NCBI GenBank assembly: GCA_029781465.1
Contig: JAKOWQ010000163.1
Span: forward strand, 1-8,026
Reading direction: 5' to 3'
Origin: Pseudomonadota bacterium
Lineage (GTDB): Bacteria > Pseudomonadota > Alphaproteobacteria > Sphingomonadales > Sphingomonadaceae
Length of the DNA: 8,026 bases
The notes under the pieces were generated by a model. It did no database searches. It was not told the DNA's origin and saw only the letters and a list, made by a program, of their open reading frames with translations. Below, piece after piece: positions 5,074 through 8,026 of the stretch; position 1 is the stretch's first letter, and each line of letters opens with the position of its first letter. The position numbers and the translations under genes are program-made.

Positions 5074-6174
5074 ATGGCCACCCTTGCCGATTCGCCCAGC
5101 CGCTTCACCCGCCTGCCCCACCCCGCCCCGGCGGACGCGGCAGTGCGCGCCGAGGTATTGGCCAATCCCGGCTTCGGCAGCCGCTTCACCGATCACATGG
5201 TGACGATCGACTGGGACGAAGGGCAAGGCTGGCACAATGCCACGGTCGCGCCCTACGGCCCGATCCCGCTCGATCCGGCCGCCTCGGTGCTGCACTACGC
5301 GCAGGAAATCTTCGAGGGGCTCAAGGCCTATCGCCACCCCGACGGGTCGATGGCGCTGTTCCGGCCCGAGGCCAATGCCGCGCGCTTCAACGCCTCGGCC
5401 CGGCGTCTGGCCATGCCCGAAATCCCCGAGGCGCTGTTCGTCGCCGCGATCGAGGAGCTGGTCCGCGCCGACGCGGCCTGGTTCCCCACCGTCGAGGGCG
5501 GATCGCTCTATCTGCGCCCGTTCATGATCGCGACCGAGGCCTTCCTGGGAGTGCGCCCGGCCAAGCAATACAAGTTCGTGGTCATCGCCAGCCCGGCGGG
5601 CAACTATTTCAAGTCGGGCGCCCCGGCGGTTTCGATCTGGGTTTCGGACTATACCCGCGCTGCGCCGGGCGGCACCGGCGCGGCCAAGTGCGGCGGCAAC
5701 TATGCCGCCAGCCTTGTCCCCACCGCCGAAGCCTTTGCCAAGGGCCACGATCAGGTGCTGTTCCTCGACGCCGCAGAGCACAAGTGGATCGAGGAGCTGG
5801 GCGGCATGAACCTGTTCTTCGTCTTCGCCGACGGCACCTTGCTGACCCCGCCGCTCAGCGGAACGATCCTTGCGGGCGTTACCCGCAACAGCCTGATCCA
5901 GCTCGCCCGCGAGGAAGGGCTGGAGGTGCGCGAGGAGCCCTACAGCCTCGCGCAATGGGCCGATGACGCGCGCTCGGGCAAGCTGGTAGAGGCTTTCGCC
6001 TGCGGCACCGCGGCGGTGGTCACGCCGGTTGGCAAGGTTGCGGGCCGCGATGGCGAATTCACCATTGGCTCGGGCGGTCCGGGACAGATCACCGGCAAGC
6101 TCAAGGCCCGCCTCACCGCGATCCAGCGCGGCGAACAGGCCGACAGCCACGGCTGGGTGCACCGGATCGGGTGA
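5074..6174 (+). CDS. ilvE: Branched-chain amino acid aminotransferase IlvE (class II BCAT)
   Basis: IlvE is a cytosolic PLP enzyme, fold-type IV, that performs the last step of leucine, isoleucine and valine synthesis, moving the amino group from glutamate to the branched-chain 2-oxo acid. The 366-residue length and sequence fit the larger eukaryote-like/actinobacterial-type BCAT rather than the roughly 300-residue E. coli form. Visible signatures are SVLHYAQEIFEGLKAYR (71-87), GSLYLRPFMIATE (143-155), AAKCGGNYAASL (203-214) with the probable PLP Schiff-base lysine K205, VLFLD (228-232), IEELGGMNLFFV (239-250), LTPPLSGTILAGVTR (257-271), and EAFACGTAAVVTPVG (306-320) for phosphate and substrate binding. 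ATG 5074 has GAGGA about 7 bases ahead and gives the expected start. It stands alone, with a 99-base gap to the next gene. Functional identity is secure. Confidence 0.97.
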   Translation: MATLADSPSRFTRLPHPAPADAAVRAEVLANPGFGSRFTDHMVTIDWDEGQGWHNATVAPYGPIPLDPAASVLHYAQEIFEGLKAYRHPDGSMALFRPEANAARFNASARRLAMPEIPEALFVAAIEELVRADAAWFPTVEGGSLYLRPFMIATEAFLGVRPAKQYKFVVIASPAGNYFKSGAPAVSIWVSDYTRAAPGGTGAAKCGGNYAASLVPTAEAFAKGHDQVLFLDAAEHKWIEELGGMNLFFVFADGTLLTPPLSGTILAGVTRNSLIQLAREEGLEVREEPYSLAQWADDARSGKLVEAFACGTAAVVTPVGKVAGRDGEFTIGSGGPGQITGKLKARLTAIQRGEQADSHGWVHRIG

Positions 6175-6212
6175 AGCCAGGCTTGATCGGTTGCAAGATG
6201 CAATGCGCTTGC

Positions 6213-6228
6213 CCGGTCGCCGGTTTTT
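6213..6228 (+). terminator. Weak candidate terminator after ilvE
   Basis: CCGG, a 3-base loop, CCGG and then TTTTT lie about 40 bases after the ilvE stop. The stem is only 4 bp, so termination would be weak. The T-run after a GC stem is the only such pattern in the 99-base gap before the glutathione transferase gene. An imperfect GCAAG/CTTGC pairing sits just upstream. Confidence 0.3.
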
Positions 6229-6273
6229 GGCCAGACAGGGGGAAACCAGAACACACCTCCCCGGGAGCCCGCC

Positions 6274-7122
6274 ATGTCCGATGCCGAATACACCCCGCCC
6301 GCCGTCTGGACCTGGGATCCGAGCAACGGCGGCCCCTTCGCCAGCATCAACCGCCCTACCGCCGGCGCGCAGAGCGAACGCGAGCTGCAGGTGGGCGAGC
6401 ATCCCTTTCAGCTCTATTCGCTGGGCACGCCCAACGGGCAGAAGGTCTCGATCCTGTTCGAGGAACTGCTTGAGGCCGGACATAGCGGCGCCGAATACGA
6501 TGCCTGGCTGATCAACATCGGCACCGGTGACCAGTTCGGCTCCGGGTTTGTCGCGCTCAATCCCAACAGCAAGATCCCCGCGCTGCTCGACAAGTCGGGA
6601 CCGCAGCCGATCCGGCTGTTCGAAAGCGGGGCGATGCTGCTCCACCTGGCCGAAAAGTTCGGTGCCTTCATTCCCACCGACGCCGCCGGGCGGGCCGAGT
6701 GCCTTTCGTGGCTGATGTGGCAGATGGGCAGCGCCCCGTTCATCGGCGGCGGCTATGGCCACTTCTACCACTATGCGCCGGTCAAGATCGAATATGCGAT
6801 CAACCGCTATGCGATGGAGGTGAAGCGGCTGTTTTCGGTTGCCGACAACCGGCTCAAGGAAACGCGGTTCCTGGCGGGCGAAAACTATACCATTGCCGAC
6901 ATGGCGGCATGGCCCTGGCTGGGCAATCTTTACAACGGCCTCGCCTATGGCACCACGCGCGAGTTCCTGCAGCTGCACGAATACGAGGCGGTGGGGCGCT
7001 GGGTCGAGGAAATCATGGCCCGCCCGGCGGTGCAGCGCGGCCGCATCGTCAACACCGCCAAGATGCCCGAGCGCCATTCGCGCGCCGATTTCGACAAGGT
7101 CGAAGAACCCGCCGCCGGGTAA
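6274..7122 (+). CDS. yghU: YghU-type glutathione transferase / disulphide-bond oxidoreductase
   Basis: YghU proteins are nu-class glutathione transferases with a thioredoxin-like N-domain and helical C-domain. They bind two glutathiones (or GSSG) per site and show strong disulphide-bond reductase activity with low classical transferase activity. The 282-residue product matches from end to end. The N-terminal extension VWTWDPSNGGPFASINRP (11-28) includes N26. SLGTPNGQKV (49-58) has T52 in place of the catalytic Cys/Ser of other classes. NPNSKIPALLD (96-106) and FESGA (116-120) form the glutathione site, and GGGYGHFYHYAPVKIEYAINR (158-178) plus NYTIADMAAWPW (204-215) lie in the helical domain. 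GGGAG stands 7 bases before the ATG at 6274. It is co-directional with ilvE, but the 99-base gap suggests its own signals. A role in thiol or peroxide homeostasis is inferred from the family. Confidence 0.95.
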   Translation: MSDAEYTPPAVWTWDPSNGGPFASINRPTAGAQSERELQVGEHPFQLYSLGTPNGQKVSILFEELLEAGHSGAEYDAWLINIGTGDQFGSGFVALNPNSKIPALLDKSGPQPIRLFESGAMLLHLAEKFGAFIPTDAAGRAECLSWLMWQMGSAPFIGGGYGHFYHYAPVKIEYAINRYAMEVKRLFSVADNRLKETRFLAGENYTIADMAAWPWLGNLYNGLAYGTTREFLQLHEYEAVGRWVEEIMARPAVQRGRIVNTAKMPERHSRADFDKVEEPAAG

Positions 7123-7142
7123 GCTTTCCCCCTTCCCTTGGC

Positions 7143-7168
7143 AGCGCGGTCTATCTATAGGCCGCGCT
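7143..7168. terminator. Strong hairpin between yghU and tRNA-Gln
   Basis: An 11-bp stem (7143-7153 with 7158-7168, a single T-G wobble) closes a TCTA tetraloop. It lies 20 bases after the yghU stop and 5 bases before the tRNA 5' end. No T-run follows in either direction. It may terminate or stabilise the yghU mRNA, or mark processing before the tRNA. The stem also contains TATAG, so part of it could instead be a -10 element, but no matching -35 was found. Confidence 0.5.
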
Positions 7169-7173
7169 CCTGC

Positions 7174-7248
7174 TGGGGCGTCGCCAAGTGGTAAGGCACC
7201 GGTTTTTGGTACCGGCATTCGCAGGTTCGAATCCTGCCGCCCCAGCCA
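7174..7248 (+). tRNA. tRNA-Gln (anticodon TTG), CCA encoded
   Basis: A complete cloverleaf can be folded. The acceptor stem is TGGGGCG (7174-7180) with CGCCCCA (7238-7244), starting with the unusual U1-A72 pair typical of glutamine tRNA. The D stem is GCC/GGC, and the anticodon stem is CCGGT/ACCGG around the loop TTTTGGT. The anticodon TTG is at 7206-7208, reading CAA and by wobble CAG. The variable loop has 5 bases, and the T arm is GCAGG-TTCGAAT-CCTGC. Discriminator G7245 and an encoded CCA (7246-7248) follow. It lies between yghU and a converging cytochrome gene, only 13 bases from that gene's stop. No duplicated 3' end suggesting an integrated element is seen. Confidence 0.97.
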
Positions 7249-7261
7249 GCATGCGCCGCCT

Positions 7262-8026
7262 CTATTGCGCCGATGCCTTCAGCACATCGTAGGTGAACAT
7301 GAAGCTGCTTGCCGCCTGCGGCTTGTGGCACGCCAGACAGGCCGCCTGGTTGGTGAGCTTTGGCGTCCGGTCAGCGCCGAAGATGCCGAAGTGCCAGTTG
7401 CCGTTGCGCAGCACCTCGGGAACCGACGCCCCCCAGCCCGGCCCCGCCGCGAAAACGGCATAGGTCCGTGGCGCGTCGGCCACCAGCTTGCCATCGACCT
7501 CGTGGGCGGTGCTGGTCTCGGCAACGATCACCCCGGTTTCGGGAAGCGGCTTGCCGGCCCGCGCGGCATCGAGTGCCGCATGGTTGGCCCAATCGCGCAG
7601 GATGGTCTTGCCCTCGTGGTCTTCCTCGGTCCGGTAGACCGTGAAACCTTCGGGAAATCCGGCCGGGAAGGTCACCTGGCTGCGCACCGCACCGGCGCGG
7701 CGCGCGGCATCGTCCATGCTTCCACCGGCGGGCTGCCTGGACCAATAGGCCGCGAGCGCCGCAATCTGGCCATCGTCAAGCTGCGAGGCGATCGCGTTCA
7801 TCAGTTCGTTCTTGCGGCTTCCGGCCCGGAAAGCCCGCAATTGCGCCGCAAGATAGTCCGCCTTCTGACCGGCAAGGTTTGGCGCGCCGGGCAGCGTCGC
7901 GATGCCGTCGCTGCCGTGACAACCCTGGCAGGCGGTAACATCCGGCTCCGGTGCCGCGGGCGTCGGCACGGTCTCGCCTTTGGCGGCAAGTGCCAGAGGC
8001 GCCGCGACCAGCGCGGCAAGGGCTGC
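7262..8026 (-). CDS. Exported two-haem cytochrome: cytochrome c fused to a P460 domain (5' end outside window)
   Basis: The visible 254 residues begin inside a signal peptide: a hydrophobic run ending LALAA, probably cleaved there, so the start codon lies beyond the right edge. A short linker is followed by a class I cytochrome c domain with CQGCH (33-37 of the visible part) and a likely axial Met in LMNAIASQLDDGQIAALAAYW (M76). A second region (about 118-250) resembles the cytochrome P460 / cytochrome c'-beta family. It runs FPAGFPEGFTVYRTEEDHEGKT, then an aromatic-rich strand (WHFGIFGAD), and its own haem site CLACH (230-234) near the C-terminus. P460-type proteins oxidise hydroxylamine or bind NO; which applies depends on a lysine cross-link I cannot assign from sequence. 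The attached cytochrome c suggests internal electron transfer in the periplasm. The GTG at 7967-7969 was rejected as start because it would remove the signal peptide. The stop codon lies 13 bases from the converging tRNA-Gln. Confidence 0.87.
   Translation of the reverse strand, partial: AALAALVAAPLALAAKGETVPTPAAPEPDVTACQGCHGSDGIATLPGAPNLAGQKADYLAAQLRAFRAGSRKNELMNAIASQLDDGQIAALAAYWSRQPAGGSMDDAARRAGAVRSQVTFPAGFPEGFTVYRTEEDHEGKTILRDWANHAALDAARAGKPLPETGVIVAETSTAHEVDGKLVADAPRTYAVFAAGPGWGASVPEVLRNGNWHFGIFGADRTPKLTNQAACLACHKPQAASSFMFTYDVLKASAQ

Noticed and set aside
5008..7218. Minus-strand open frame of 736 codons opposite ilvE and yghU
   Set aside because: It is antisense to two clear enzymes and crosses their intergenic gap and part of the tRNA; its composition is that of a shadow frame.
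7174..7248. Attachment site of an integrated element at tRNA-Gln
   Set aside because: No integrase and no repeated copy of the tRNA 3' end are present in the window; a converging cytochrome gene follows at once.

Overview
The window is chromosomal DNA of high GC content. It almost certainly comes from an alphaproteobacterium of the order Sphingomonadales (an Erythrobacter-, Novosphingobium- or Sphingomonas-like organism). This rests on protein character: a short RecO, an alpha-type UbiK/BMFP protein, a type II branched-chain aminotransferase and a cytochrome c-P460 fusion. The species cannot be fixed from the sequence. Most genes are core or housekeeping, and no insertion sequence, phage gene or CRISPR array is visible.

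Layout. (1) Positions 1-3105, minus strand: a co-directional block read in the order tlyA - tspO - ubiK - recO - leuB. leuB runs off the left edge and lacks its 3' end. Gaps are 14 to 74 bases, so this is a plausible operon mixing rRNA/2'-O-ribose methylation (TlyA), a membrane tetrapyrrole/stress protein (TspO), a ubiquinone assembly factor (UbiK), recombinational repair (RecO) and leucine synthesis (LeuB). (2) Positions 3133-3723, plus strand: a GTG-started, proline/alanine-rich lipoprotein candidate, divergent from tlyA with only 27 bases between the two starts. (3) Positions 3724-4234: 511 bases without a conventional gene, and the most unusual part of the window. It holds a hairpin, two tandem mini-ORFs of 8 and 18 codons with strong Shine-Dalgarno sites, a strong hairpin, and a 59-bp tandem repeat (three full copies and a partial fourth) in which every unit carries a terminator-like hairpin. 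(4) Positions 4235-4912, minus strand: an unrecognised lipoprotein whose stop codon touches the repeat array. (5) Positions 5074-7122, plus strand: ilvE and a YghU-type glutathione transferase. (6) Positions 7174-7248, plus strand: tRNA-Gln(TTG). (7) Positions 7262-8026, minus strand: a two-haem exported cytochrome (class I cytochrome c fused to a P460 domain), lacking its extreme 5' end at the right edge.

Working together: leuB and ilvE both serve branched-chain amino acid synthesis but are far apart and divergent, so co-regulation is not implied. The best candidate for something undescribed is the 3.77-4.23 kb locus. It looks like a short independent transcript of roughly 200-250 nt carrying two coupled mini-ORFs and ending in a multiplied terminator. 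This is inference from sequence pattern only.
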